A DNA stretch of 46,781 bases from Candidatus Cloacimonadota bacterium (GTDB lineage: Bacteria; Cloacimonadota; Cloacimonadia; Cloacimonadales; JAJBBL01), in assembly GCA_019429305.1 (NCBI GenBank), contig JAHYIR010000015.1, forward strand, positions 1-46,781. Direction: 5' to 3'. The translations under genes and the position numbers were made by a program. Below, piece by piece: positions 8,678 through 17,318 of this stretch; the first letter of the stretch is position 1; each line of letters starts with the position of its first letter. The notes under the pieces are model-generated. The model ran no database searches. It saw only the letters and a program-made list of their open reading frames with translations, and was not told the origin of the DNA.

Positions 8678-9970
8678 CTAATTATTAATAAGATCTCCTA
8701 TGATCTGAAGATCACGATTTTGGTAGATCGTTTTACCTTTTTTAATCACAATCGATACATTATTACTGCCGAAGTGATAGGGGAGATAACGATAAGAAGG
8801 CATATCCATTATCAAAATATCTGCCTGTTTTCCCTCTTCAATACTGCCGAGTATATCCCCTGCTCCTAAAGAATATGCGGCATTGATCGTTGCGGCAGTA
8901 ATGGCTTCGGCGACTGTCATCTTCATTTGCAGGGTAGCCAGCGTTATTATGAATTGCATACTGTCACAGTTACAGCTACCGGGATTATAGTCAGTAGCAA
9001 GAGCTACCGGCAATCCTGAATCTATCATCTCTCTTGCTTTAGCATAATTCTTTAGACCCAGACTAAAGATTGTTCCGGGTAAGAGAATAGGGATGACTCC
9101 GCTCTCTTTCATAGCTCTGATCCCTTCAGGTGAAGCAGCTCCGAGATGATCGGCTGAAACAGCTCCTAGTTCAGCAGCTAACTCTGAACCACCTATTGGT
9201 TTTAACTCGTCAGCATGCATACGGATCTTGAAACCTAACTCTTTCGCTCTCTGTAATATTCTGCGCGATTCCTCAACCGTATAAACATGCTCTTCAGTAA
9301 AGATGTCACAGTATTCGGCAAGTTTCTCGTTAGCTACAGCAGGAAGCATTTCATCTATTAAAATCTTGATATACTCTTCTCTGTTATCTTTGTATTCTGT
9401 CGGAAACTCATGTGCTCCCAAAAACGTAGCTACAATATCTATCGGTAGCGTTTCTTTAAGCTTTTTTATAACACGGAGCATTTTCAATTCACTATCGGTT
9501 GATAGACCATATCCACTCTTAGCTTCGATCATAGTTGTTCCACAACTGATCATGCGCATAATCCGCTTTTGGGCTAACCGGTAGAGCTCTTCTTCTGTAG
9601 CGTTGCGAACTGCCGCTATACTCGATCTTATACCACCGCCACTTTGAGAGATCTCTACATAGGATTTCCCCATGATCCGCATTTCAAACTCATTCTCTCT
9701 GGTATGATAAAAGACCGGATGGGTATGCGGATCAACAAATCCGGGCATTACGACATTATCACTGCAATCTATCTGCTCGGTTGAAATAAAGTTAGCTAAG
9801 ATATTCTGGGAGTTTCCAACCCCTTTTATTCTCCCTTTATCAATAGCAATAGCCCCTTCATAAATGATGCCGATATCATTCATGTCTTTCCCGCATCGTG
9901 GTATTTGCTCACCCCTAAGTGTCAGCAGTTCCTTCGCATTATATAGAATCAAATCAACTTTGGTTTTCAT
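8678..9970 (-). CDS. hutI: Imidazolonepropionase
   Basis: Hydrolyses 4-imidazolone-5-propanoate to N-formimino-L-glutamate, the third step of histidine breakdown, in the cytoplasm. The 430-aa length is typical. Metal and substrate residues are visible: DPHTHP at 80-85 (His82, His84), KSGYGL at 151-156, GAHEFP at 185-190 (His187), MHADE at 251-255 (His252), DHLGA at 274-278 and TDYNPGS at 326-332 (Asp327). The start is ATG 9970, preceded by AAGGA. It follows the acyl-CoA/ACP synthetase-like gene after a 10-bp gap, so the two are probably co-transcribed even though they have no obvious metabolic link. No hutH, hutU or formiminoglutamate-processing gene is present in the window, so the rest of the pathway must be elsewhere or absent. 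Identity is secure. Confidence 0.96.
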   Translation of the reverse strand: MKTKVDLILYNAKELLTLRGEQIPRCGKDMNDIGIIYEGAIAIDKGRIKGVGNSQNILANFISTEQIDCSDNVVMPGFVDPHTHPVFYHTRENEFEMRIMGKSYVEISQSGGGIRSSIAAVRNATEEELYRLAQKRIMRMISCGTTMIEAKSGYGLSTDSELKMLRVIKKLKETLPIDIVATFLGAHEFPTEYKDNREEYIKILIDEMLPAVANEKLAEYCDIFTEEHVYTVEESRRILQRAKELGFKIRMHADELKPIGGSELAAELGAVSADHLGAASPEGIRAMKESGVIPILLPGTIFSLGLKNYAKAREMIDSGLPVALATDYNPGSCNCDSMQFIITLATLQMKMTVAEAITAATINAAYSLGAGDILGSIEEGKQADILIMDMPSYRYLPYHFGSNNVSIVIKKGKTIYQNRDLQIIGDLINN

Positions 9971-9980
9971 ATCTTAATCC

Positions 9981-11513
9981 TTATTTAGCTTTTTGCTCGT
10001 CCCGTTTTTCTCGACAGATCTTCTCTACTTCTCGGAAATCTACTTTACCACTTGGCATCATAGGTAGATCCTCTATTACATAAAATTCTTTCGGTATTGC
10101 AATAGGAGGTAACTTATCCCGTAGATGTTTGATCATATCATTTTTATCGATCTGTTCTGTTGTGACACAGGCAACTATGTCAGCACCCTTTTCCAGATTA
10201 GGTACATCAACCACACAACATACGCTACCCTCGGGGATAATCTCTTCTAATAATCCCTCTATCTTGACCAAAGAAATCATTTCGCCACCTATCTTTACAA
10301 ATCTCTTTAATCTACCTCTATGCCAGAGATACCCCTCTTCATCAAGAACACCCATATCGCCTGTATCGTACCAACCATCTTTGATGCGGAGAGAAGTCTC
10401 TTCCAGATCACCAAAATAACCTTTCATGACCAGATCTCCCTTTACAAGGATCTTTCCTTCCTGGCCAGCAGGAAGCTCTTTACCTGTTTCTATATCACAG
10501 ATCTTCAGAGATACTCCCGGTAAAGGTCTTCCCACACTTCCCGGTTTATCATCTGTTGGTGTATTGGTTGATATTACCGGACTGGTCTCTGTCGTCCCAT
10601 AACCCTCGTTAATCGTCAAATTATGCTTCTTGATATAGGCCTGCCTGATTCGGGGTTGTAATTTGTCTGCTCCGGCGATGGCAATTCTCACAGATTTAAA
10701 AGTATCGGTATCTGCTTTCTTTAGATATCCCCAGAAAAATGTAGGGGTTCCAACCATAACAGAAACCTGATATTTTTTGATAGCATCACAAATACTCTTA
10801 TAATCAAGCGGATTGGGTACTCCTACAATAGTAGCCCCTAAATATATGGGAAGCCAGAGATTAACCGTCAACCCGAAAACATGAAAATAAGGAAGATTAG
10901 TAATGAAAATATCCTCAGATGATAGGTTGATTATTTTGGGTACATTCTCAATATTATGCATAAAATTACGATGAGTCAGTTGAACAGCTTTTGGTTCTTT
11001 TTCACTCCCGCTGGTAAAAAGAATAATTGCTGTTTCATCTTCGTTTCCATCATGAATTGTAGTTTTTAAGAGTGAGAGCGGAATTTTTGACTTGATAAGA
11101 GCTCCTAATTTCTTGAAATATGTTATCTTTGCTAACCAGTCTTCAATAAAAACCATGCCCTCAATTGGTTCTAAATTTAGCTTTTCTAACATACGTCTGC
11201 TTGTAATAATAGTACGAAAATAACACTTGTTTTGCGCATAATGGGCATTTTCCAATGCTCCTGTAGAATAATTTATTAGAGCAGGTACCTTACCGTTCAT
11301 GAGACTACCAAGAATTGCCAAAATACTTCCTGCCCCTGGAGGCAGCATGATCCCAATATACTTACCTGAGTAGTATGAAATCTTGTCTTTCAGCAATAAA
11401 CTACCAATTAGAAGTTGGTTATAACTGAAAGTTCTATCAGTTATCGTATCAAAAAGGGCTGTTTTTTTCCCCTGAGAATGTGCTTTGTTGATAAAAACCC
11501 ACTGCAGTTGCAT
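9981..11513 (-). CDS. AMP-forming acyl-CoA / acyl-ACP synthetase-like ligase
   Basis: A 510-aa adenylate-forming (ANL) enzyme that activates a carboxylate with ATP. Core motifs are visible: ILFTSGSEKEPKAV (about 164-177, the phosphate-binding loop), LPYFHVFGL (about 206-214), EGYGTTETSP (about 299-308), WYDTGDMG (about 378-385, the ATP-ribose aspartate), the hinge GRLKRFVKIGGEMIS (about 393-407), and the C-terminal catalytic lysine in MMPSGKVDF. The overall pattern, including 'RFVKIGGEMISL', resembles the acyl-ACP synthetase half of Aas (2-acylglycerophosphoethanolamine recycling), but no acyltransferase domain is attached. Substrate is therefore best left as a fatty acid or other acyl acid. 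Start ATG 11513. The gene is upstream of hutI with 10 bp between them; a repeat island precedes it. Confidence 0.88.
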   Translation of the reverse strand: MQLQWVFINKAHSQGKKTALFDTITDRTFSYNQLLIGSLLLKDKISYYSGKYIGIMLPPGAGSILAILGSLMNGKVPALINYSTGALENAHYAQNKCYFRTIITSRRMLEKLNLEPIEGMVFIEDWLAKITYFKKLGALIKSKIPLSLLKTTIHDGNEDETAIILFTSGSEKEPKAVQLTHRNFMHNIENVPKIINLSSEDIFITNLPYFHVFGLTVNLWLPIYLGATIVGVPNPLDYKSICDAIKKYQVSVMVGTPTFFWGYLKKADTDTFKSVRIAIAGADKLQPRIRQAYIKKHNLTINEGYGTTETSPVISTNTPTDDKPGSVGRPLPGVSLKICDIETGKELPAGQEGKILVKGDLVMKGYFGDLEETSLRIKDGWYDTGDMGVLDEEGYLWHRGRLKRFVKIGGEMISLVKIEGLLEEIIPEGSVCCVVDVPNLEKGADIVACVTTEQIDKNDMIKHLRDKLPPIAIPKEFYVIEDLPMMPSGKVDFREVEKICREKRDEQKAK

Positions 11514-11591
11514 ATTTTACCTCTTTATTTAACTAAATATTAGGATGATAAAACTAAATGAAGTGTCAAATACTTTGTTCAACGAGTTAAA

Positions 11592-11776
11592 ACTTGCGGA
11601 AGAATAGCAGGGTTTTATCCACGGAACCGAGGAAATCACTTCTTCGTGGCTGCTTCCGAGCTCGGCGAAGCCATCGACACAGACAAAAAAGAAAAAACAC
11701 AGATAAAAAAACTAGGTCTTAGGTGATAGGTATTAGGGGTTTATTGTAGGGGGTCCAGTGGTCGCCATTTTTCACA
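11592..11776. repeat. Intergenic mosaic repeat island 3
   Basis: Short island between two minus-strand units. It holds a fragment of the 'cggaagaatagcag' phrase (11597-11610), a left-truncated module A (11624-11672), a 'cacagataaaaaaactaggtcttaggtgataggtattagggg' type phrase (11698-11740) and a decayed module B (11744-11770). No gene is seen. Confidence 0.75.
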
Positions 11777-11790
11777 GACTTAAGTTTATG

Positions 11791-12882
11791 CTACTTCTGA
11801 GGATATATGTTAAAGACAGCTATCTCGTTACGGGAAAAGAGTCTCATGGGTGGTCCCCAAGTATCAATACCCGATGTTGTATAAATACTAACTCCATTCT
11901 CTTCATATAAACCATAAGGATATCTAAAAAACAGACCAATAAAGAAACTCAGTGGTGGTATCTGTCCTCGATGTGTGTGCCCTCCCAAGATCAGATCAGC
12001 ACTATAAGAGATTGCTTCTTTATAATATAGAGGTTGATGAGAGATAAAAATGATATATTTGTCGGTATCGATACCTTTCATTGCCTTTTCAACATCCGGA
12101 GGATCTATGGAAGCTGTTCTATCAGTAACACCTGCTAAGATAATATCTTCGGTAATATAAATGTTGTCGTTTAATAGATTGATTATCCCGGCATCTTGTG
12201 TGAAAGAGTAATAGGAACCTATTTTACTATAATAATCATGATTACCCGGAACAGCATAAATACCAAGCTGTGGATTTAGTGTATAAAAATATGGAGCCAG
12301 ATGTTTTAGCTTATCATATGGTTCGTCGATCAAATCGCCAGCAATAATTATTGCATCCGGATCCAATCGATTAATGGCGATAAGATTTCTTTCCAACCTT
12401 TTTATGTTTGTATTGCTCATTAAATGAAATTCTGAAGTAAGGACTATCTTGAATGGATCGGCATCTTCCGAGATCTTATCGCTATAGATATCATACTCTA
12501 TGATCTGTGGAGGTCTGAGATTATTATAATAGCTAACAATAGATAAGAAGACTGCTAAAAACAGGAGCAGTGTAGTTGAATATCTTGAGATTTTGGGAAT
12601 GATCAGCAAAATCAACAGATTGATAACCATTAAAGTGAATAATATTGCTAAGACACCCAGCCAAATATTGCCAATCAGAGATAACCAGTAAACTCCCCAG
12701 ATACGTTTTAACAATTCACCCCAAACCAAAACAAAAGTTAGAACAAGTAAAACCAAGATGATCAATCCGCGAGTTTTACGGGAAGGTTTATAAGCTCTTA
12801 CTATTGGAAAATAGATGACCCAGTTGAGAAGAAAAAATGCAATCAGAATGAATAGTAAAAATATAATAGGATGGCTCCTCAT
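11791..12882 (-). CDS. Membrane-anchored metallophosphoesterase (YkuE-like)
   Basis: A 363-aa protein. I start at ATG 12882 because it forms a classic ATGA overlap with the stop of the upstream glycosyltransferase; a GTG six bases earlier is possible. Four hydrophobic segments (about residues 5-30, 38-57, 66-97 and 103-120) anchor a calcineurin-like phosphoesterase domain. Metal-site motifs, numbered from this start, are TSEFHL (Glu151, His153), AGDLID (Asp183), PGNHDYY (Asn214, His215), SHQP (His282) and GGHTHRGQ (His302, His304). The first motif is normally D-x-H; here the aspartate is a glutamate. Bacterial relatives include UDP-diacylglucosamine-like and other lipid-linked phosphatases, but substrate is unknown. 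As last gene of a five-gene overlapping operon with glycosyltransferases it may act in envelope glycan or lipid processing, which is inference. Confidence 0.85.
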   Translation of the reverse strand: MRSHPIIFLLFILIAFFLLNWVIYFPIVRAYKPSRKTRGLIILVLLVLTFVLVWGELLKRIWGVYWLSLIGNIWLGVLAILFTLMVINLLILLIIPKISRYSTTLLLFLAVFLSIVSYYNNLRPPQIIEYDIYSDKISEDADPFKIVLTSEFHLMSNTNIKRLERNLIAINRLDPDAIIIAGDLIDEPYDKLKHLAPYFYTLNPQLGIYAVPGNHDYYSKIGSYYSFTQDAGIINLLNDNIYITEDIILAGVTDRTASIDPPDVEKAMKGIDTDKYIIFISHQPLYYKEAISYSADLILGGHTHRGQIPPLSFFIGLFFRYPYGLYEENGVSIYTTSGIDTWGPPMRLFSRNEIAVFNIYPQK

Positions 12883-14168
12883 TTCCACTTTTTATTAAGT
12901 GATATTTGCTCCAAAATTTCTGACAATTCTTTTGTTTGATTAGGGGCAGAGAGTTTACTTATTTCAGTCGAATTCTTAATGTTGGTTCTTTTGTTCCATT
13001 TTTTGTAGAGTTCGGTCACGATGTTAACAAAGCCCTCTCTATCATCGTATTCAACCATTTTTCCTGCGTTGTATTTCTCCAATATTTCTGCCGCTTCACC
13101 ATCTGTTGGTCCAATACCAATTATAAAAGTTTTTGAACCTATATATTCAAATAACTTGGAGGTTAATATCCCTTTGTTATCAGAACATTTGTTTATCAAG
13201 AGAATTAGTATGTCAGCATTGCTCATCTCACTGATCGCCCTCAAATGATTAAGATAACCAATGCTTCTGATATGAAGATAAGGAAAATCTCTTTCATACT
13301 TTGCTACTCCGGATAATGTTCCGACAAAGCTAAATTCAATATTACCGATCTTTCGTTCCTTACTAATCTCGTTCAACCAATTCAGCGGTTTTTTTATGTC
13401 CTGACCTTCAGTTAACTTACCGACATATTTGATGCGAAAGAATGAAGAAGATATAATATCGGTATTAAAATAGTCTTCAGGATCATAACCATTGCTGAGC
13501 ACCTGTTTATTACCAGCAGGTAGTGAGTCTGCTATAGAATTGGATATAATCAAACTTAAATCGGCTTTTTCAAGGACTGTCTTTTCAAAATTTTGGTTGA
13601 TTTTATGGAGAATCTTGTTTTGGGGTAAATCCTGCAGATAGTATATCTTTGTCCAGGGATCACGAAAGTCGGCAATCCAGTTTATCAGGATCTTCTTCTT
13701 AATTTCCAGACCAACGAGGTGAGTAGAATGAGGAGGTCCTGTTGTAACAACCAAATCATATCTTTTCTTTCTAATTTCATCCAAGGCAGTATTGAAGGCA
13801 ATTTTGTTCCAGACTACCCTACTATCCGGAACTACCATGTTGATCCTCATCCAATAGAGTGACTTCTTCAAGAAACTATCTTCCTTAGATGTTCGTAAAC
13901 TACCGTATGGATAATTATCATCTTTATCGGATTTAATCATCTTGAATATTTGATTAAAGGCAGGGGTCTTTGTTCTGATTACTTTTACCTCATCAGGGAT
14001 CTTTTTACAGAGAGAGGAGTCAAAGACAGGATAATCGCCTTCAGAAGTAGTAACTACTGTCGGCATCCATCCATATTTAGGTAAATAGCGGATAAATCTT
14101 AACCAGCGTTGTACCCCTGCTCCTCCACAAGGAGGAAAATAATAGGAAATTAGAAGTAATCTTTTCAT
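12879..14168 (-). CDS. Glycosyltransferase (GT4-like, GT-B fold)
   Basis: A 429-aa enzyme. The N-terminus (LLLISYYFPPCGGAGVQR, about residues 4-21) has the glycine-rich loop of GT-B retaining glycosyltransferases that act on lipid- or polymer-linked acceptors. The middle holds VVTTGPPHSTHLVG and WIADFRDPW, common in GT4 relatives from Bacteroidetes-like genomes. The C-terminal nucleotide-sugar half includes FVGTLSG, SNADILILLINKCS and SKLFEYIGSKTFIIGIGPTDGEA, with the acidic E-x7-E region represented by FEYIG...GEAAE. It most likely adds a sugar in polysaccharide or glycolipid synthesis; donor and acceptor cannot be told. ATGA overlaps join it to the next gene and to the preceding glycosyltransferase, so translation is likely coupled through the operon. 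Confidence 0.88.
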   Translation of the reverse strand: MKRLLLISYYFPPCGGAGVQRWLRFIRYLPKYGWMPTVVTTSEGDYPVFDSSLCKKIPDEVKVIRTKTPAFNQIFKMIKSDKDDNYPYGSLRTSKEDSFLKKSLYWMRINMVVPDSRVVWNKIAFNTALDEIRKKRYDLVVTTGPPHSTHLVGLEIKKKILINWIADFRDPWTKIYYLQDLPQNKILHKINQNFEKTVLEKADLSLIISNSIADSLPAGNKQVLSNGYDPEDYFNTDIISSSFFRIKYVGKLTEGQDIKKPLNWLNEISKERKIGNIEFSFVGTLSGVAKYERDFPYLHIRSIGYLNHLRAISEMSNADILILLINKCSDNKGILTSKLFEYIGSKTFIIGIGPTDGEAAEILEKYNAGKMVEYDDREGFVNIVTELYKKWNKRTNIKNSTEISKLSAPNQTKELSEILEQISLNKKWK

Positions 14169-15289
14169 AAACTCTCTACTAATAATTCTACAAACTTATC
14201 CCAAGAATAGTTTGTCTTATGATCCTTTATATTCTGTTTAACAATACCTTCATCCAGGGAGAAATATTGAACTATTGCTTTTGCCAAATCATTCTCTGAT
14301 AACGATTCCGTTATTAGTCCTGTCTTGCCTGGAATCACCATATCGGGTAAACTCCCTACCGGGGTAACAACTACTCCCAGATCCATTGCATAGGCAGTCT
14401 GTAAGACTCCGCTTTGCGTTGCCTGAAGATACGGTAATACCAAAACATCTGCTCCTTTATAATATAACTCAACTTGATCAGAACCGATATACTCATTTTG
14501 GAGATTGATATCTACTTCCAAACCTGTTTGTTTGATTAACTCTTTATAATAACGTTTGTTACCGTATATCTCACCAGCTATAATAAGAAAAGCATCAGAT
14601 ATTTTCTCCTTTACCAACGGAAAACTCTTAATAAGAAGGTCAACTCCTTTGTAGGGCTTGATGTAGCCAAAGAAGAGGATTACTTTTCTATTCTTTAAAC
14701 CAAGTTTTTCTTTGGCACTTTCCTTTGAATATCTATTCTGATTATGAAAATCATAAAGAGGGTGAAACCCTTGGATGACTTGCACTTCCGAAGATTTGAT
14801 CAGTTTCAAAGCATCTTCATAGACACTTTTTGAAAGAGTCATTATGATATTAGAACTATTCAGTAATCTCTTGGTCAATTGCTTACTCATGAACCATTTT
14901 TCGTGAAAATTAATATTATGAGCTAAGATCATTGTTCTAATGCCTTTTTTCTTTAAACGTCTTATCAGATAAAGATAAGATGGGACAAAGTAGGGGAGAA
15001 AGAAACTAAAACAGACAACATCAGGTCGAAATGTCAGGGTTTCATGTAGTGTTTTCTTAAATGTAAAAGGATTATAAGGGGTTAGTACTCTAGTTGAAAA
15101 TATATCTGAGAAATTTGAACACTCTTCTGTTTGGGTTTTACCCGGAAATAGTAAAGCTGGATACTGTTGATTAAAATTGATTAGTTTGGTTTGATGATTC
15201 TTTTTTATTAACTCTCGATATAAGCAGTCGCTAAAATAGGCAATTCCTCCGCGAAAAGGATATACCGGTCCTATAATAACAATTCTCAT
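14165..15289 (-). CDS. Glycosyltransferase family 4/1 protein
   Basis: A 374-aa GT-B glycosyltransferase. The N-terminal IIGPVYPFRGGIAYFSDCLYREL (residues 4-26, read in two parts: the PxxGGI loop and a helix) binds the acceptor side. The C-terminal glycosyl-transferase-1 domain shows VILFFGYIKPYKGVDLLIKSF (from about 203), then LIIAGEIYG and YIGSDQVELYYKGADVLVLPYLQATQSGVLQTAYAMDLGVVVTPVG. The last stretch contains the usual donor-binding segment near 'QSGVLQTAYA', though the canonical E-x7-E glutamate is replaced. The start is ATG 15289 with an ATGA overlap to the upstream gene. It is followed by a second glycosyltransferase and a phosphoesterase, consistent with a small glycan-assembly cluster. 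No polymerase, flippase or export gene is present, so the product is unknown. Confidence 0.88.
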   Translation of the reverse strand: MRIVIIGPVYPFRGGIAYFSDCLYRELIKKNHQTKLINFNQQYPALLFPGKTQTEECSNFSDIFSTRVLTPYNPFTFKKTLHETLTFRPDVVCFSFFLPYFVPSYLYLIRRLKKKGIRTMILAHNINFHEKWFMSKQLTKRLLNSSNIIMTLSKSVYEDALKLIKSSEVQVIQGFHPLYDFHNQNRYSKESAKEKLGLKNRKVILFFGYIKPYKGVDLLIKSFPLVKEKISDAFLIIAGEIYGNKRYYKELIKQTGLEVDINLQNEYIGSDQVELYYKGADVLVLPYLQATQSGVLQTAYAMDLGVVVTPVGSLPDMVIPGKTGLITESLSENDLAKAIVQYFSLDEGIVKQNIKDHKTNYSWDKFVELLVESL

Positions 15290-15840
15290 TCCTGTCGTTC
15301 TTCTTTTTCCCTTGCTTCAGCACGTTCTTCTTCTGTCAGCGTGACATTCCTCATAAACTCATCTACTGCCAAATGGGGGCACATCTCGGCAATACTGTTA
15401 ATAATCTCTAACATATTAGGAAAAACCATCGTAAAGATCAGCTCTTTCTCTCTTTCATTTAATTGATAAGTTAGTTTTATTGCCCTTGTTTTCCCCTGAT
15501 AAAGTGCTAATCTTTTGATATCTTCCCATCTAATGAAAACACTCCTGTTAGCAATATAGCGGAACTCTATCCCTTCTGATTTAAAACGAATAGAGTTGAG
15601 TGAGAATAGATTCCGGAGTAGTGAATGGATAGCCAGAAAGATGATTACAAAAGGTACAATTTTATGTATAGTGGAAGAATCTGCATCTATACCAGTAAAG
15701 ATGTAATAAACTGCATAAGTTATGGCAAAGAGTGATAATAAGATAACAAGCCATCGAACAAACTGATTAAAGCGATATGTTCTGGGGAAACCCTTCTTTT
15801 TATTGATATCGATCAAGTTATACGCTTCGAACTTCTTCAT
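15286..15840 (-). CDS. Small membrane protein with PH-like C-terminal domain (unassigned)
   Basis: A 184-aa protein I do not recognise by family. Two membrane helices are clear (about residues 28-48 and 61-80). After them, residues 84-150 (IRFKSEGIEFRYIANRSVFIRWEDIKRLALYQGKTRAIKL, read as successive beta strands) resemble the bacterial PH-like domain of YcxB/YdbT-type membrane proteins, including the characteristic W-E-D-I segment. The C-terminus is a highly charged, probably helical tail rich in Glu and Arg. It overlaps its neighbours on both sides: 23 bp with the PHP gene upstream and an ATGA overlap with the glycosyltransferase downstream. It is therefore an integral part of the operon. 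A scaffolding or regulatory role at the inner membrane is a guess. Confidence 0.7.
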   Translation of the reverse strand: MKKFEAYNLIDINKKKGFPRTYRFNQFVRWLVILLSLFAITYAVYYIFTGIDADSSTIHKIVPFVIIFLAIHSLLRNLFSLNSIRFKSEGIEFRYIANRSVFIRWEDIKRLALYQGKTRAIKLTYQLNEREKELIFTMVFPNMLEIINSIAEMCPHLAVDEFMRNVTLTEEERAEAREKEERQE

Positions 15841-16663
15841 TTAGACTTTCCTGATAATAGTTGCTGAACTCTTCCCAAATCATAACAGGTATACTAAATT
15901 TTCCAAAATCTTGTATCTCTTCTTGTTCTCCATGGAAATCTGAACCACCGGTTATCAATAAGTTATTTTCATTCGCTATTTGGGTAAAGAGATTAATAGC
16001 ATAGTTAGATGATTTAGGACAATGAACCTCCAAACCCTTGATCCCCATATCAATTAAACCCATAATTATTGATATATTGTCCAATTTATGAGGATGAGCC
16101 AGTACAGATATACCACCCGCAGAATGGATCATCTCGATCGTTTTTTCTGCAGGTAAAGTAACTTTTTGCTCATAAGCTGGACTTTTATCGTGCAGGTATT
16201 TATCAAAAGCTTCTTTGATAGAAGAGCAATATTTTTGGGCTACTAAAGCCCTGGCAATATGCATTCTACCAATTATACCCGATCTCTCTGTCTCAGCTAA
16301 CAGAGAATCAATATCTATATCGAGTCCTAAATCAGCTAATTTTAAAACAATTTTTTTGGCTCGATCGATCCTGTTCTCATTGATATAATCAAATAAAGAG
16401 AGTAAATTAGGATGTTCATCATCATAATAATATGCCAAGATATGAACTTCACTATCTTCATAATTGCTGCTCAACTCAACCCCGGGAATAAGAGTTAATC
16501 CATACTTGGGAGCAATATCTTTTACCGATAAGTAGGCTTCAATATTATCATGATCTGTTATAGAAATAACATTATAGTTATGTTTTCTACATAAAGATAA
16601 AAGATCACCAGGGTCAAGCCTACCATCCGAGTAATTCGTATGTAGGTGTAAATCAATTTTCAC
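15818..16663 (-). CDS. PHP-domain phosphoesterase (RNase AM / YciV-like)
   Basis: A 281-aa metal-dependent phosphoesterase. Motifs: DLHLHTNYSDG at residues 4-14 (His6, His8, Asp13), SITDHDN at about 34-40, PGVELSSNYEDSEVHILAYY at about 60-79, the inserted helical region with GRMHIARAL, then VLAHPHK and GGSDFHG for the last metal ligands. This is the COG0613 pattern. Characterised relatives trim RNA 5' ends or hydrolyse 3',5'-bisnucleotides, and the role here is not fixed by sequence. The start is GTG at 16663, preceded by AAGGA at a suitable distance; no ATG lies upstream in frame with such a site. It is the first gene of the five-gene minus-strand operon ending with the metallophosphoesterase at 11791. 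Confidence 0.9.
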   Translation of the reverse strand: MKIDLHLHTNYSDGRLDPGDLLSLCRKHNYNVISITDHDNIEAYLSVKDIAPKYGLTLIPGVELSSNYEDSEVHILAYYYDDEHPNLLSLFDYINENRIDRAKKIVLKLADLGLDIDIDSLLAETERSGIIGRMHIARALVAQKYCSSIKEAFDKYLHDKSPAYEQKVTLPAEKTIEMIHSAGGISVLAHPHKLDNISIIMGLIDMGIKGLEVHCPKSSNYAINLFTQIANENNLLITGGSDFHGEQEEIQDFGKFSIPVMIWEEFSNYYQESLNEEVRSV

Positions 16664-16804
16664 ATATCTATCCTTAAATATTAATTTCTCTTTTCTTGTT
16701 TCTTTAAATTCTCTGCAGAGTAATGGTCAAGTTTTTTCCAGATTTCAGGGATTCTTATCTCATGATAAGTTTTAGAAATACAAATACCTGTAAAAAAGGG
16801 GGGT

Positions 16805-17290
16805 TCTTGAACCGAGGAATTATCATCTTTGTGGCTGCTTCCGAGCTCGACGAAGTCAACCGCCAGTACAAAGTATTTTAAACATATTTGTCTTTATTTG
16901 TGAATATCATTTTGTATTTGTGTGAATTAGTGGATGATGCTTGCTCTGCTCCCAATGGACATGTTATCCTTCCTCCGTTTTTTCTCATAACACAGGTAGC
17001 TGATCACATTTTTTCATCCGTTTAATCTTATTTTTCTGTCAAATCCGCGTTCAATTCAGATAAAAAAGACGGTTCGTGAACCGAGGAATTTTCATCTTTG
17101 TGGCTGCATACAAACTTAACTTAGTCAACCGCCCCAACAATACGTTTTTCCTTATCACCATTCCACTCTTTTATCCGTGTTCATCTTTTTTCATCTGTGT
17201 CCATTCGTGGTAAATACTTGCTCTGCTCCCAATGGACTTGCTTGTCACTCATGAACACTAATAACTACATAGCTAATAGCTAATCACTCT
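16805..17290. repeat. Intergenic mosaic repeat island 4
   Basis: About 490 bp non-coding. It contains module A in inverted orientation (16807-16864); a 'cttgctctgctcccaatggac' phrase (16939-16962); the inverted 'gatca...tccg...aatccgcgttc' phrase (16994-17055); a strongly decayed second module A (17071-17133) whose outer GGTTC and AACCGCCCC arms survive; the cttgctctgctcccaatggac phrase again (17217-17240); and 'actaataactacatagctaatagctaatcac' (17256-17286). No gene is supported. Confidence 0.78.
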
Positions 17291-17318
17291 TTTTTCTTGC
17301 TTCACTCCTTGCAGATAA

